A stretch of DNA of 64,000 nucleotides, from positions 158,614 through 222,613 of the forward strand of contig NZ_JSEO01000009.1 in the NCBI RefSeq assembly GCF_001624705.1, in the 5' to 3' direction. Position 1 is the stretch's first letter; each line of letters starts with the position of its first letter. The notes under the pieces were generated by a model. The model was not told the origin of the DNA and searched no databases. It saw only the letters and a program-made list of their open reading frames with translations. This DNA comes from Marinomonas sp. SBI8L. GTDB lineage: Bacteria; Pseudomonadota; Gammaproteobacteria; Pseudomonadales; Marinomonadaceae. The translations under genes were made by a program, and so were the position numbers. Positions 17,993 through 27,714 of the stretch are shown one piece after another.

Positions 17993-19513
17993 TTAGAAGA
18001 AACCAAGTGGGTTAGTGTCATAACTCACGAGTAGGTTTTTTGTCTGTTGGTAATGCTCAAGGGCGAGTTTATGGGTTTCACGGCCAATGCCTGATTTTTT
18101 ATAGCCACCAAATGCCGCATGTGCTGGATAAGCATGGTAGCAGTTAGTCCAAATACGGCCTGCTTGAATACCTCGGCCCATTCTATAAGCGCGATTCATG
18201 TCACGAGTCCAGACACCAGCCCCCAAACCAAACTCAGTATCATTGGCGATACGTAGAGCTTCAGCTTCGTCTTTAAAGGTGGTAACACCCACAACAGGTC
18301 CAAAAATTTCTTCTTGGAAAATGCGCATATCATTGCTCCCTTTCATTAGGGTTGGTTGCACATAATATCCATTAGAGAAGTTACCGGATAAGCGTTCTGC
18401 ATTACCACCAATGAGGAATTCCGCCCCTTCTTCGCGGCCAATATCCATGTAGCCCATGATTTTCTCAAACTGCTCTTGAGAGGCTTGAGCACCCACTTGT
18501 GTTTCTGTGTCTAACGGGTTACCACGTACGATAGATTGAGTACGTTTTACGACCATCTCGATAAACTCTGGGTAGATGCTTTCTTGGATCAAGGCTCTAG
18601 AAGGACAAGTACAGACTTCTCCTTGGTTGAAGAAGGCAAGTACTAGGCCTTCAACCGCTTTACTGACAAACTCATCTTCATGCTGCATCACATCTTCAAA
18701 ATAGATGTTCGGTGACTTACCACCTAGCTCAACCGTAGAAGGGATAAGGTTCTCAGCGGCACAACGTAATATTTCTTGGCCAACAGGCGTTGAGCCAGTA
18801 AAGGCAATTTTTGCGATACGTGTGTTGGTGGATAGGGCACGACCCGCCTCAGCGCCATAACCATTAATCACGTTAATCACACCTGCTGGAACGAGATCAG
18901 AAATCAATTCCATCAAGACTAGAATAGTCGCAGGTGTTTGCTCAGCAGGTTTAAGTACGACACAGTTACCAGCTGCTAATGCTGGAGCAAGCTTCCAGGC
19001 CGCCATTAAAATAGGGAAGTTCCATGGGATGATTTGGCCAACGACACCTAGCGGTTCGTGTACATGGTAAGCCACTGTATTGCCATCAAGCTCAGCCATT
19101 GAACCTTCTTGAGAACGTAAGCAACCTGCGAAATAACGAAAGTGATCTGCAGCTAATGGAATATCTGCTGCAAGGGTTTCTCGTACCGCTTTACCATTAT
19201 CCCAAGTTTCAGCGACAGCGAGTTTTTCGAGGTTCGCTTCGATGCGATCTGCAATTTTAAGTAACAGGTTAGAGCGCTCTGTCACAGATTGAGAGCCAAA
19301 AGCGTCTTTTGCTCTATGGGCTGCATCAAGTGCTAGTTCGACATCTTCTGCACTTGAACGTGGAATCTGGCAAAAGGCCTCGCCCGTCACTGGGCTGACA
19401 TTGTCAAAGTATTGGCCTTTGACAGGAGCAACCCATTCGCCGCCAATGAAGTTGGCATATTTTTCTTTAAATTGAATAGGGGATTCTGGGTGACCAGGTG
19501 GTTGATAAATCAT
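17993..19513 (-). CDS. Aldehyde dehydrogenase (AldB/ExaC type)
   Basis: The 506-residue NAD(P)-dependent enzyme oxidises aldehydes to acids. The catalytic Cys is C301 in [11 protein letters not shown], the general base is E263 in VELGGKSPN, and the cofactor-binding region shows [21 protein letters not shown] and FTGSTPVG. The GEVCTCPSR form is typical of the AldB/AcoD/ExaC acetaldehyde group, so acetaldehyde from ethanol or acetoin is a likely substrate. It is transcribed divergently from an AraC-family gene, an arrangement in which the regulator usually controls the enzyme. No alcohol dehydrogenase is nearby. Confidence 0.92.
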   Translation of the reverse strand: MIYQPPGHPESPIQFKEKYANFIGGEWVAPVKGQYFDNVSPVTGEAFCQIPRSSAEDVELALDAAHRAKDAFGSQSVTERSNLLLKIADRIEANLEKLAVAETWDNGKAVRETLAADIPLAADHFRYFAGCLRSQEGSMAELDGNTVAYHVHEPLGVVGQIIPWNFPILMAAWKLAPALAAGNCVVLKPAEQTPATILVLMELISDLVPAGVINVINGYGAEAGRALSTNTRIAKIAFTGSTPVGQEILRCAAENLIPSTVELGGKSPNIYFEDVMQHEDEFVSKAVEGLVLAFFNQGEVCTCPSRALIQESIYPEFIEMVVKRTQSIVRGNPLDTETQVGAQASQEQFEKIMGYMDIGREEGAEFLIGGNAERLSGNFSNGYYVQPTLMKGSNDMRIFQEEIFGPVVGVTTFKDEAEALRIANDTEFGLGAGVWTRDMNRAYRMGRGIQAGRIWTNCYHAYPAHAAFGGYKKSGIGRETHKLALEHYQQTKNLLVSYDTNPLGFF

Positions 19514-19764
19514 CTTCTAACTCCGTCTTTTTATTTTTGTTTAAGTGTGTATCTGCTACTTATGGCTAGTCGTAATCTTTCTCATCTCTGTCAAAATGAT
19601 TGACGATGTTTTTGACTTGCTTTAAAACATCTTATGCTTGTTTTTCAAAAACCATTGCTCTGACAGTCCTAACCTTTGTTGTCTCAGTCCAAACTGAATA
19701 CTTGAGTAAAAACCAAGGAAGGCTTGTAAGCTTAAAAATAATAAAAAGATGGCGAGGCGAATTG

Positions 19765-20712
19765 ATGGCAGATTTAGCAGCACGATCTGTTTTAAAAGAG
19801 GCGAATAGCAATATCAGTAGGGCCAGATCTAATCCATTAAAAATGGTCGAGAATCGTATTGGCTTTGCTGGGCTAGAGTCTGAATTGAGTATTTATGATA
19901 CCTACGAAAGTGCGAATAGAGTCGGACTAGATTCGGACGGTATTACCCTATGCGGCATGTTAACGGGAAAGAAGGTGGTGCATTGTGATGATGTGGCGTT
20001 CGATTTTTTGCCGCAACAATCCTTTGTCATGTCGCCTAATCAACATATTGATATCGATTTTCCCTTGGCGAAGGAGCAAGACCCAACGACTTGCTTAACG
20101 ATCAATTTAAGCCAAGCTCGGATTCAGCAAATCTGTGATCAGCTTAACCTGAAGAATAAACCCATAGCCGAGATTGGTGAGTGGCGCTATCGTGACTCGG
20201 ATAATCTGCATATGGATTTATCTCAACCGACTCAGTCCTTGCTAGAAAGGCTGGTTGCGCTTTATTCAGAAAACAGTGATGAGCGAGATCTCATGATAGA
20301 GCTTGGGATCTCCGAATTGACTGTGCGTATGTTACAGCAACAAGCCCGTAACTTTTTACTTAAGCAATTAGATTACGATCCCGAACTGACTGGCTTACAT
20401 CGGGCCTTGCAACATATAGAAGATTACTTGGACTTGCCTTTAGATATGGAGCAATTGCAAAAACTTGCGTGCATGAGCCGCTCTAAGTTCTTCCAGCGTT
20501 TTAAACAACAGCTAGGTTGTACTCCTGGCGAGTATCAAATTCAAAGGCGTATTGAAGTCGCAGCAACCAAGTTGAAACAAGGGATGAGCGTGACGCAAGC
20601 CAGTATTGAAAGCGGCTTTCTTAATGTGTCTCATTTTAGCCGCCGTTTTTATTTAAGGTATGGTAAATCACCGACTGAATTTAAGCGTCTTGATAATCTA
20701 GACCAGAACTAG
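19765..20712 (+). CDS. AraC-family transcriptional regulator
   Basis: The 315-residue protein has a C-terminal AraC/XylS DNA-binding domain with two helix-turn-helix units (LDMEQLQKLACMSRSKFFQRFKQ... and SVTQASIESGFLNVSHFSRRF, ending YGKSPTEFKR). The N-terminal part resembles the cupin-like AraC_N sensor domain. The open frame extends upstream to 19600, but I prefer the ATG at 19765, which follows a purine-rich GGCGAGG. It probably activates the divergent aldehyde dehydrogenase gene. Its last codons overlap the end of the convergent patatin gene by 15 bp. Confidence 0.88.
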   Translation: MADLAARSVLKEANSNISRARSNPLKMVENRIGFAGLESELSIYDTYESANRVGLDSDGITLCGMLTGKKVVHCDDVAFDFLPQQSFVMSPNQHIDIDFPLAKEQDPTTCLTINLSQARIQQICDQLNLKNKPIAEIGEWRYRDSDNLHMDLSQPTQSLLERLVALYSENSDERDLMIELGISELTVRMLQQQARNFLLKQLDYDPELTGLHRALQHIEDYLDLPLDMEQLQKLACMSRSKFFQRFKQQLGCTPGEYQIQRRIEVAATKLKQGMSVTQASIESGFLNVSHFSRRFYLRYGKSPTEFKRLDNLDQN

Positions 20713-21756
20713 TGGCTTAATCCGGCTGATATCCTGTTTCTGAATCAGGTCATCTAGCTCTTCGGCTAATACCTGTGTCATTCTCATGACTTTTTGCCAG
20801 TAAGGGATGCGCTCTTCATCAGTCAGGTTTTTAAAATCATTACGATCTGGAATTTTTTGAAAAGGAAAAGATTCGATAAATTCAGCAGAAGGGCAAAGGA
20901 TCACTGCCTTATCATAATGACTTGCCTGTGGTGTTCTGCTTAGGGACTTATCAAACCAACCCGCTTTGGGCTTAGCATCATAGTGAGGGTAGAGGATAAG
21001 CCCTTGATTATGAAAGTCTAAGTCAAAGTGGTAATCAATCAAGCCGCCATCTCGATACATGCCTTTAGGAGCCCCTGCTATATTGGCAATACCTTCCATG
21101 ACAAGGGGAATTGAACCAGAAGCCAATAGGGCATCTTTAATATTTTCTTGAGTGAGTGTGATCTGTTGGGTGGGAATTTTAAACGGGTCACTGACTTGCA
21201 GCTTGCTATGGGCAGGCTGGAAAATAAAACGTTTAGACTGACTTGCAAGGTGTTGACGACCCAAGCGGTTTTTTACATAGCTTGAAAACATACCTGCTAG
21301 TTGTAAGCCTGTCTGTTCACTTGCGCTTAAACCTTGGCATTTGGCCACCACAAAATGAGCCTGATAGAGGGTGTTGTTGATAATTTCTTCTGCCCCTTTT
21401 TCGGCAAAAAGTTCATCGATAAGATCCCGTGTTTGTTGAGTGATTTGCTTAGCATCGGCCCCTTTTGCGTAACAGGTCTGAGAATAGATTCGGGCTAAAT
21501 TCTCTAAGGCGTCTACTGGGTCTTTACGGGCAAAGCATGAGGCGCGAAATGCACCGGCACTAGAACCAATGAAATGTAAGGGTGTTTCTCTTTTATGGAA
21601 AAATTCGGCGATTAAATAGCTATCCAAAGCATAATGAGAAAACCATTTAGGGCCGCCGCTGGCACCTAAAAAGTGGCTAAATAGATGGCTCTGAAAACCT
21701 TCTTGCTGCAGCTGTGTTAATGCCTCTGGGCCAGCATGAATTTCTAATTTAGGCAT
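20698..21756 (-). CDS. Patatin-like phospholipase
   Basis: The 352-residue protein shows the patatin serine-hydrolase motif GSSAG (residues 64-68, nucleophile S66), a preceding glycine-rich oxyanion stretch GASGGPKW (31-38) and the catalytic Asp in DGGLIDYHFD. No signal peptide is visible, so it should be a cytoplasmic lipid acyl hydrolase of unknown substrate. Its 3' end overlaps the AraC-family gene by 15 bp on the opposite strand, so both stop codons lie within CTAGACCAGAACTAG. Confidence 0.85.
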   Translation of the reverse strand: MPKLEIHAGPEALTQLQQEGFQSHLFSHFLGASGGPKWFSHYALDSYLIAEFFHKRETPLHFIGSSAGAFRASCFARKDPVDALENLARIYSQTCYAKGADAKQITQQTRDLIDELFAEKGAEEIINNTLYQAHFVVAKCQGLSASEQTGLQLAGMFSSYVKNRLGRQHLASQSKRFIFQPAHSKLQVSDPFKIPTQQITLTQENIKDALLASGSIPLVMEGIANIAGAPKGMYRDGGLIDYHFDLDFHNQGLILYPHYDAKPKAGWFDKSLSRTPQASHYDKAVILCPSAEFIESFPFQKIPDRNDFKNLTDEERIPYWQKVMRMTQVLAEELDDLIQKQDISRIKPLVLV

Positions 21757-21783
21757 TTCCCTATCCTTATCAATAACCTTTGA

Positions 21784-22353
21784 TTATATCTTTAACATAG
21801 GTAAGCCTATGGTGGCGAGTCCTAAGAGTAAAAATAAAGCGCAAGCGAGACGGCGAGACTTATCTAAATTAATACGTTGCATCAGATAATTACCTGCATA
21901 AATCATAGGCAAATTAGCGAGCAGCATGCCCAGAGTCGAGCCAATCACAACTTGTAAGGTTTGTGGAAAGTTTGCGCCTAGAATGACAGTAGCGACCTGA
22001 GTCTTGTCGCCGATTTCAGCCAATGAAAACAGGATAAAGCTGGTAATGAAGGCTCCGTATTTAAAAAGCTTATTTTCATCGTCACCCTCTTTGTCTGGGA
22101 TCAGTAACCAAAAGCCGACCGCAATGAAGCTCAAGCCAATTAACCAGGTTTGCCCATTGGCAGGTAATAAAGAGCTTAACCAGAGGCCAAAATACGCACT
22201 GATACCATGGTTGATTAAGGTGGCTAATAGAATCGCCATTATGATGGCATTTTTGGAGGCAAAACGCGTTGCAAGAAAGAGGGTCAGTAACTGAGTTTTA
22301 TCGCCGATTTCAGCCAGAGTGACTGAGCTTAGAGATGCGATTAAGGCTTGCAT
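21784..22353 (-). CDS. TMEM165/GDT1 family (UPF0016) membrane protein, probable Mn2+ exporter
   Basis: The 189-residue protein has about six or seven membrane helices and two copies of the family motif E-x-G-D-K-T (LAEIGDKTQ at about 13-21 and again in the second half), typical of the GDT1/MneA cation exporters. I chose the ATG at 22353, preceded by AGGAAC; the longer frame to 22437 reads through riboswitch sequence. Family members export Mn2+ or exchange Ca2+/Mn2+ for H+. The upstream leader looks like a Mn2+-sensing yybP-ykoY riboswitch, which supports a manganese role. Confidence 0.9.
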   Translation of the reverse strand: MQALIASLSSVTLAEIGDKTQLLTLFLATRFASKNAIIMAILLATLINHGISAYFGLWLSSLLPANGQTWLIGLSFIAVGFWLLIPDKEGDDENKLFKYGAFITSFILFSLAEIGDKTQVATVILGANFPQTLQVVIGSTLGMLLANLPMIYAGNYLMQRINLDKSRRLACALFLLLGLATIGLPMLKI

Positions 22354-22550
22354 ATAAAGGTTCCTAATGTGGGCTAACTGACAATAAGACAAAACCCCGT
22401 CGCCCACATTGGAACAGGAATTTGTCTTAAGTCTCATTAATCCCAGTAGGACTTCTTTACCACGAACTTGAGGTTCGATTATGTTGATAAAGAACCTTGT
22501 CAGCTTTAATGTGCCACTGGCAAGGAAATTACTCCCTTAAGAGGGTCGAG
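22354..22550 (-). promoter_or_regulatory. yybP-ykoY-type (manganese) riboswitch with expression platform
   Basis: The minus-strand leader contains GGGAGTA (near 22531-22538) and, further on, ATCAACATAATCG (near 22478-22490), which resemble conserved loop segments of the yybP-ykoY motif as in E. coli mntP. The platform has two mutually exclusive pairings. One joins 22360-22374 with 22402-22415 and sequesters the ribosome-binding site; the other joins 22385-22393 with 22421-22429 (TAAGACAAA/TTTGTCTTA). The class is assigned by memory of the consensus, not by a covariance model. Confidence 0.72.
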
Positions 22551-22582
22551 ATTCTAACACTATTTATGGACTAGTTTCGAGC

Positions 22583-23452
22583 CTAAAATGCATAATTTAT
22601 TCTGGCACTTGGTCCATGGGTGATGCGCTTTAAACTTGAGAGTGATAACTCGTTATTGGTCGAATCAAATAGATCGAAGGGCCTTGCACTGAGCAGAATG
22701 TCACTTTGAACTTGGTAGCCAATATTCACTGCCAGTGAGTAGTTTTCATTTTTAAAACCGTAAAAGTAACCCAGTTCGTAGTTTCCTTGGGCACCATACA
22801 ATAACCAGCTTTCACCATTCACTCCTTTGTTGCTTAAGGCATTGGCATTACTGGCTGTGGCTTGCGATAAACCTAAAACAGCAGAGGTAGAGAAGTACCA
22901 GTCCTTTCTCTCACCTTGTTCATCCGAATGAATATAGTGATAAATAGGATCATTATAGATACCAACGCCAAAGGTCGTGATTTTAAGGGCATCGTCTTGC
23001 AGGGTTTGATTGCTGTATTTAAATAGGTGTGGCACTTCACTGGTTCGATAGCCTGTTCCTAGCATCACACTTGAGTCTTTAAAGCGCTTTTTCAATATAA
23101 GCAGTTGCTTGTAGGTATTAAAAAAAGTGCCATCAGCGTTATCTGCATTCCCACTTGTGGTGCCGGCAATGACACCTTGATCAATCTGGAAAAAGTGCTC
23201 TTGCCAGACATAACTGATGGAAAATTCGCGTACTTCCTCTTCTTTATCTAGGCTAATATCCACTAAAACCGCAGGTTTGATCGGGCCTGAATAACCGTAT
23301 TGAAAGGTTTGATACTGACTGTGATCTAACGCGTACTTTTGCTCGTCTGATTGCTTAAGCCAGCTATTCTCTTTAAGGCCAAACGAAAAGTATTGTTGGG
23401 CGTGGCTAACGGAAGCTAAGCCTAGGCTAAGTAATAGAAAAAACTTTGTCAT
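22583..23452 (-). CDS. Predicted outer-membrane beta-barrel protein of unknown function
   Basis: The 289-residue protein starts with a signal peptide (MTKFFLLLSLGLASVSHAQQ, cleavage probably after SHA at 17-18). The rest alternates polar and aromatic residues in many short strands and ends with F (RINYAF), the usual C-terminal signature of outer-membrane barrels. Aromatic-rich segments such as YFYGFKNENYSLAVNIGYQVQ fit membrane strands. I do not recognise a family. It lies between hemW and the UPF0016 gene, with 27 bp to hemW's 3' end region upstream on the same strand. Confidence 0.7.
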   Translation of the reverse strand: MTKFFLLLSLGLASVSHAQQYFSFGLKENSWLKQSDEQKYALDHSQYQTFQYGYSGPIKPAVLVDISLDKEEEVREFSISYVWQEHFFQIDQGVIAGTTSGNADNADGTFFNTYKQLLILKKRFKDSSVMLGTGYRTSEVPHLFKYSNQTLQDDALKITTFGVGIYNDPIYHYIHSDEQGERKDWYFSTSAVLGLSQATASNANALSNKGVNGESWLLYGAQGNYELGYFYGFKNENYSLAVNIGYQVQSDILLSARPFDLFDSTNNELSLSSLKRITHGPSARINYAF

Positions 23453-23479
23453 ATCCTTCCTTAGGTTCCCTAGCTGATG

Positions 23480-24646
23480 TTATAAAAACATTTCTAATAA
23501 CTCGTTTAAAAAGAGTTTGCCTTTTTCTGTGGTGCAAATACGCTTTTGTTGCCAATCCTGAGCTTCTAATAAGCCTTTATCAACGGCTTCTTGTAGCTGC
23601 TTTAACAAGCTTTCAGGTGGTTGGTGTTGGCAAAACTGCTGATACTCTGCCAGATCGAAAGCTTCAAACAACCTTAACCTATTCATCATAAACTCAAACG
23701 GCATATCGTCTTTTTCAACGCTCTCTTTGATGCAAAGTGCTGCTGGTAAGTTTCCCAGATAATGGTTTGGATGGCGGGTTTTACGAGTACGAAAAATTTG
23801 ACCATCGGCTAAGGTGATTTTACCGTGAGCACCGGCCCCTATGCCAAGGTAATCCCCGAAACGCCAGTAGTTTAAATTGTGTTTGGCTTGTCTGTTTACT
23901 TGCGAGTTGGCTGATACTTCATATTGCGCATAACCTTGTTTAGTTAACAGGGCTTGCCCTATATCTTGAATATGCCAAAGGGTATTATCTTCAGGAAGTT
24001 CAGGTGGACGACGGTAAAATTCAGTATTCGGTTCAATTGTTAATTGATACCAAGACAGGTGCTCTGGGGCTAATTTGATGGCAATTTCTAGATCTTCCAT
24101 GGCCTGTTCGAGGGATTGATCAGGTAAGCCATGCATCAAATCAATATTGATATTATCAAAGCCGGCTTGGCGAGACTTATCCACAGCAGCTATCGCTTCT
24201 TCCCGATTGTGGATTCTTCCTAGGGTTTTCAACAGGTTTGGCTGAAAACTTTGAATGCCAATGGAGAGTCTATTGATGCCAGCTTTACGAAAATGAGTGA
24301 ACTTCTCTTGCTCAAACGTACCAGGATTCGCTTCCATGGTAATTTCAGCATCAGACACAAAATCTAATCTTTGTTTTAAGCCTGACATCAATTGATAGTA
24401 GAAGTCAGCGCTCATTAAACTTGGCGTGCCGCCACCAATAAACATACTTTGAATTTGACGACCTTGCACATAGGCAAGGTCAACTTCTAGGTCTGCAAAT
24501 AATTGCTTGAGGTACGCCGCTTCTGGTAGCTTGCCTTCCTCTTCAAAGCGGTCTGCCTGATGTGAATTGAAATCACAATAAGGGCACTTTCGAACACACC
24601 AAGGTAGGTGTACATAAAGGCTTAATGGCGGTAATAAATCTGGCAT
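23480..24646 (-). CDS. hemW: HemW, heme chaperone / radical SAM protein
   Basis: The 388-residue protein starts LYVHLPWCVRKCPYCDFNSH, containing the radical-SAM cluster motif CX3CX2C (about residues 16-23) in the form typical of HemW. A GGGTPSL segment binds SAM, and the C-terminal HemN-like domain follows. HemW was long annotated as an oxygen-independent coproporphyrinogen oxidase; it is now regarded as a heme chaperone for respiratory proteins. It lies 5 bp downstream of rdgB, as in Pseudomonas. Confidence 0.93.
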   Translation of the reverse strand: MPDLLPPLSLYVHLPWCVRKCPYCDFNSHQADRFEEEGKLPEAAYLKQLFADLEVDLAYVQGRQIQSMFIGGGTPSLMSADFYYQLMSGLKQRLDFVSDAEITMEANPGTFEQEKFTHFRKAGINRLSIGIQSFQPNLLKTLGRIHNREEAIAAVDKSRQAGFDNINIDLMHGLPDQSLEQAMEDLEIAIKLAPEHLSWYQLTIEPNTEFYRRPPELPEDNTLWHIQDIGQALLTKQGYAQYEVSANSQVNRQAKHNLNYWRFGDYLGIGAGAHGKITLADGQIFRTRKTRHPNHYLGNLPAALCIKESVEKDDMPFEFMMNRLRLFEAFDLAEYQQFCQHQPPESLLKQLQEAVDKGLLEAQDWQQKRICTTEKGKLFLNELLEMFL

Positions 24647-24651
24647 TGAAA

Positions 24652-25254
24652 CTAGGCTTGGGCCTGCTCAAATGCAGCAAGTAGTTGCTGTAGAGCTATG
24701 GCTCTGTGACTAATGCGATTCTTCTCATCTTTGGTGAGCATAGCTGCGCTACAGTCTCGATTAGGCACATAAAAAACAGGATCATAACCAAAACCGTGTT
24801 TACCTTGAACTTCGGTCAAGATTGAACCTTCCCATACACCGTGGAAAACCAAAGGTGTTGGGTCATCTTTATGTTTCATGTAGGCAAGAACACAATGAAA
24901 GCGTGCGGTACGCTCTTCTTCTGGCACACCTTCAAGCTTTTCTAGCAAAAGCGCATTATTGGCTTTGCTATTACCGTGTTCGCCAGCAAAACGTGCTGAG
25001 TAGATGCCTGGGGCACCATTTAAGTAATCTACTTCAATACCTGAGTCATCAGCAATTGCAGGTAACCCTGTTTGAGCGCAGGCATTACGGGCCTTTAAAA
25101 TGGCATTTTCGATAAAGCTTAAGCCATTCTCTTCGGCTTCCTCTACATTGAATTCACCTTGAGGTTTAACCTCAAATCCCAAGTTAGACAGCATGTCATT
25201 GAATTCATTGATTTTGCCCGTATTGTTACTGGCTAATACAAGGGTCTTACTCAT
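24652..25254 (-). CDS. rdgB: XTP/dITP pyrophosphatase (RdgB/HAM1)
   Basis: The 200-residue protein has the HAM1 substrate loop LASNNTGKINEF at the N-terminus, catalytic ADDSGIEVDYLNGAPGIYSARF (about residues 67-88), and the C-terminal FGYDPVFYVP and SHRAIAL segments. It removes non-canonical purine nucleotides (dITP, XTP) to protect DNA. It sits between the DUF4426 gene (15-bp gap) and hemW (5-bp gap), so the three form an operon with metX and metW. Confidence 0.95.
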   Translation of the reverse strand: MSKTLVLASNNTGKINEFNDMLSNLGFEVKPQGEFNVEEAEENGLSFIENAILKARNACAQTGLPAIADDSGIEVDYLNGAPGIYSARFAGEHGNSKANNALLLEKLEGVPEEERTARFHCVLAYMKHKDDPTPLVFHGVWEGSILTEVQGKHGFGYDPVFYVPNRDCSAAMLTKDEKNRISHRAIALQQLLAAFEQAQA

Positions 25255-25269
25255 GCAAATGATCCTTTG

Positions 25270-25704
25270 TTATCGGTCAACATAGAGGTGTTTTTTAAAT
25301 TTAACAGTCATGGGTGCGCTGTTAGCGTCGAGTTTTGCATCGACTTGAAAGCGCAGAATCTCATCGTCTGTTTTTGTGAAGGCGGCAATATAATAAATCG
25401 CGTTGCCTTCGTCTATGGTTACAAAGTCTAGTTTTACGATTTGGCCAATTAAGTTAGTCACTTTACCTGTCACTATGGCAGGTAAAGTTTGTGGAAGCTC
25501 TGATTTACTTGGCTTGATAACCGCAACATTTAGCAGGCCACGACCCTTACTTCTAATAAAACCATATTGTTGCGCAATTTTAGGGGTAAGAAAGGTGGAT
25601 TCAAAGGTGTTGAAATGTACTTCTAACTCGCCAAAGCTTTGTTTCTGCTCGGCATACGTCAGGCTACTAAAAATAAAGCAAAAGAAAATAATGATGTGTT
25701 TCAT
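25270..25704 (-). CDS. DUF4426 family periplasmic protein
   Basis: The 144-residue protein starts with a signal peptide (MKHIIIFFCFIFSSLTYAEQ) and continues with a beta-rich domain (FGELEVHFNTFESTFLTPKIAQQYG near the N-terminus, LRFQVDAKLDANSAPMTVKF near the C-terminus). It matches the DUF4426 proteins found between metW and rdgB in Pseudomonas and relatives. Its function is unknown. It lies 9 bp after metW and 15 bp before rdgB. Confidence 0.85.
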   Translation of the reverse strand: MKHIIIFFCFIFSSLTYAEQKQSFGELEVHFNTFESTFLTPKIAQQYGFIRSKGRGLLNVAVIKPSKSELPQTLPAIVTGKVTNLIGQIVKLDFVTIDEGNAIYYIAAFTKTDDEILRFQVDAKLDANSAPMTVKFKKHLYVDR

Positions 25705-25713
25705 GGAACCTTC

Positions 25714-26304
25714 CTAACGGCTAACGTGAAAAATCGCGGTTTCACTGAATAAGTTTGGCATAGCTTTAATCCACCACCTGTCTCTCAATTGCCCATCAAC
25801 TGCCGCTGATCGTAAAATTTTGATGCCTTTTTCTTGGCAAAGGGTTTCAAAATCCTTGAAAGTACAAAAGTGAATGTTGGGCGTATCATACCAATTATAA
25901 GGTAAGAACTCGGAAACGGGCATGTGACCTTTTAATCCAAGATGGATACGGTTACGCCAATGACCAAAGTTAGGAAAGGTGATTATGCATTCTTTACCTA
26001 CCCTTAGCATTTCGTCCAAGAGTAAGTCAGGACGACGAAACTGCTGTAACGCATGCGTCATGACAACAAGGTCAAAACTCTCGTTATCAAAGTTATCCAA
26101 CCCTTTATCAAGATCATGCTCTAGTACCGGCACACCATTTTCAATACATTGGTTAATGTGCGCGGCATCAATTTCAAGGCCGTAACCCTGTACCTCTTTA
26201 TTGCCAATAATATGGCTTAATAACTCACCTTCGCCACAACCTAAGTCAAGAACACGGCTTTTGGGTTGAACCCACTCATTGATAATGTCTAAATCAGCGC
26301 GCAT
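25714..26304 (-). CDS. metW: MetW, methionine biosynthesis protein
   Basis: The 196-residue protein is a SAM-methyltransferase-like fold with glycine motif LDLGCGEGELL (about residues 20-30) and the MetW-typical segment FPNFGHWRNRIHLGLKGHMPVSEFLPYNWYDTPNIHFCT. It works with MetX in homoserine acylation; in Pseudomonas MetW is required together with MetX. The start codon shares one base with the metX stop codon (TAATG). Confidence 0.94.
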   Translation of the reverse strand: MRADLDIINEWVQPKSRVLDLGCGEGELLSHIIGNKEVQGYGLEIDAAHINQCIENGVPVLEHDLDKGLDNFDNESFDLVVMTHALQQFRRPDLLLDEMLRVGKECIITFPNFGHWRNRIHLGLKGHMPVSEFLPYNWYDTPNIHFCTFKDFETLCQEKGIKILRSAAVDGQLRDRWWIKAMPNLFSETAIFHVSR

Positions 26305-27473
26305 TAGTTTGCTCCCTTATTAGTACTAGCAAGCAGCTTGTTGTGGGTTCGGTTTAAAAAGCCTGTTAACGCCGCCATGTATCTAGGCAGAGGGAAAAGG
26401 AAAGCATCGTGCCCTTGGCTAGCTTCAACTCTGGCGTAACTGACGTGCTTACCGGCTTTCACTAGGGCATCGACTATTTCTTCGCTGCGCTCAGGTGAAA
26501 AGCGCCAGTCAGTAGAGAAGGACACTAATAAGAAATCACATTTAGCAACGGAAAGTACTTTTGATAAGTCGCCGTCAGCTTTGGCTGCTGGGTCAAAATA
26601 ATCCAGTGCTTTGGTCATCAGCATATAAGTGTTGGCATCAAAGCGTTTTGTGAAAGCTTCGCCTTGATAACGCAAATAACTTTCTACTTCAAAATCAATA
26701 TCATAGTTGTACTGATACTCATCATGACGCATGGTGCGGCCGAACTTTTCACCTAATGAATCTGTTGATAAATAGGTAATATGACCAAGCATGCGAGCTA
26801 ACCCTAAGCCATTTCTTGGTAAGGTTTGCTTGGCATGATAATCACCCTGATGGAATTCTGGGTCACGGCTAATGGATTGTCGTGCGACCTCATTAAAAGC
26901 AATATTTTGCGTCGAGAGCTTAGGTGCTGAAGCAATAATGACAGCCGACTTTAAGCGCTCAGGGTAACGTATGCTCCATTGTAGAACTTGCATGCCGCCT
27001 AGACTGCCACCCACAATAGCAGCAAAGGTATCTATGCCTAGCTTATCGGCAAGACGTGCTTGGCTTTCTACCCAGTCTTCTACTGTGACAATAGGGAAGT
27101 CTGCCCCCCAGACTTGGTTGGTCTCAGGGTTAACGGTTGTGGGTCCAGTACTGCCACCGCAACCACCAAGATTATTCAAGCAGATAACATAAAAGCGTGA
27201 AGTGTCGATTGGTTTGCCAGGTCCTATCGCGTTATCCCACCAACCTGGTTTTTTATCATCCATTGCATGATAGCCCGCCGCATGATGATCACCACTGAGT
27301 GCGTGGCAAATCAAGATAGCATTTGAGCGTTCGGCATTAAGTGAGCCGTATGTCTCATAGATTAGGTCATATTGGGCTAACTCAGTGCCGCAACTTAGGC
27401 TTAAAGCCTGATCGAAGTGCGCAACTTGAGGGACCACAATACCAACGGAATCGGCTGGGATATTGTCCGGCAT
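26304..27473 (-). CDS. metX: Homoserine O-acyltransferase (MetX)
   Basis: The 389-residue alpha/beta-hydrolase acylates L-homoserine in the first dedicated step of methionine synthesis. The catalytic triad is S157 in GGSLGGMQ, D322 in [11 protein letters not shown] and H355 in SQGHDAF. I cannot tell from sequence alone whether acetyl-CoA or succinyl-CoA is used; pseudomonad MetX proteins next to MetW use succinyl-CoA. It is the first gene of metX-metW-DUF4426-rdgB-hemW. Confidence 0.94.
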   Translation of the reverse strand: MPDNIPADSVGIVVPQVAHFDQALSLSCGTELAQYDLIYETYGSLNAERSNAILICHALSGDHHAAGYHAMDDKKPGWWDNAIGPGKPIDTSRFYVICLNNLGGCGGSTGPTTVNPETNQVWGADFPIVTVEDWVESQARLADKLGIDTFAAIVGGSLGGMQVLQWSIRYPERLKSAVIIASAPKLSTQNIAFNEVARQSISRDPEFHQGDYHAKQTLPRNGLGLARMLGHITYLSTDSLGEKFGRTMRHDEYQYNYDIDFEVESYLRYQGEAFTKRFDANTYMLMTKALDYFDPAAKADGDLSKVLSVAKCDFLLVSFSTDWRFSPERSEEIVDALVKAGKHVSYARVEASQGHDAFLFPLPRYMAALTGFLNRTHNKLLASTNKGAN

Positions 27474-27567
27474 ACGAATAGATTTCCTGGTTTGAATGGG
27501 TGACTCGAAAAGCGAAATTAGCCAGTGTTTTAAGACCTTTAAGCTGTCTAATATTTGGCTATAATGG

Positions 27568-27585
27568 ACACAGTCTATCCTGTGT
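27568..27585. promoter_or_regulatory. Inverted repeat upstream of metX
   Basis: ACACAG at 27568-27573 and CTGTGT at 27580-27585 form an inverted repeat with a 6-bp spacer, about 95-110 bp upstream of the metX start. It could be an operator; no regulator can be named. Confidence 0.35.
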
Positions 27586-27657
27586 GCATAAGGCCTTCAA
27601 GTGATCTAGTCCATTAAGCGTTTCATAAGATAGATAAGAAGTGAATAAGCCTTGATA

Positions 27658-27686
27658 AAGGAGCAAAACATACTGTTTTGCTCCTT
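27658..27686 (-). terminator. Terminator of the PepSY gene
   Basis: A 12-bp stem (AAGGAGCAAAAC/GTTTTGCTCCTT) with a short loop lies just after the PepSY stop on the minus strand and is followed by TTTATC. Confidence 0.7.
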
Positions 27687-27714
27687 ATTAGTGCTTGTTT
27701 TCTAGGTTCTTTGG

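Noticed and set aside
22354-22437. Longer reading frame of the UPF0016 gene
   Set aside because: The extra 28 residues come from riboswitch sequence, while AGGAAC precedes the ATG at 22353.
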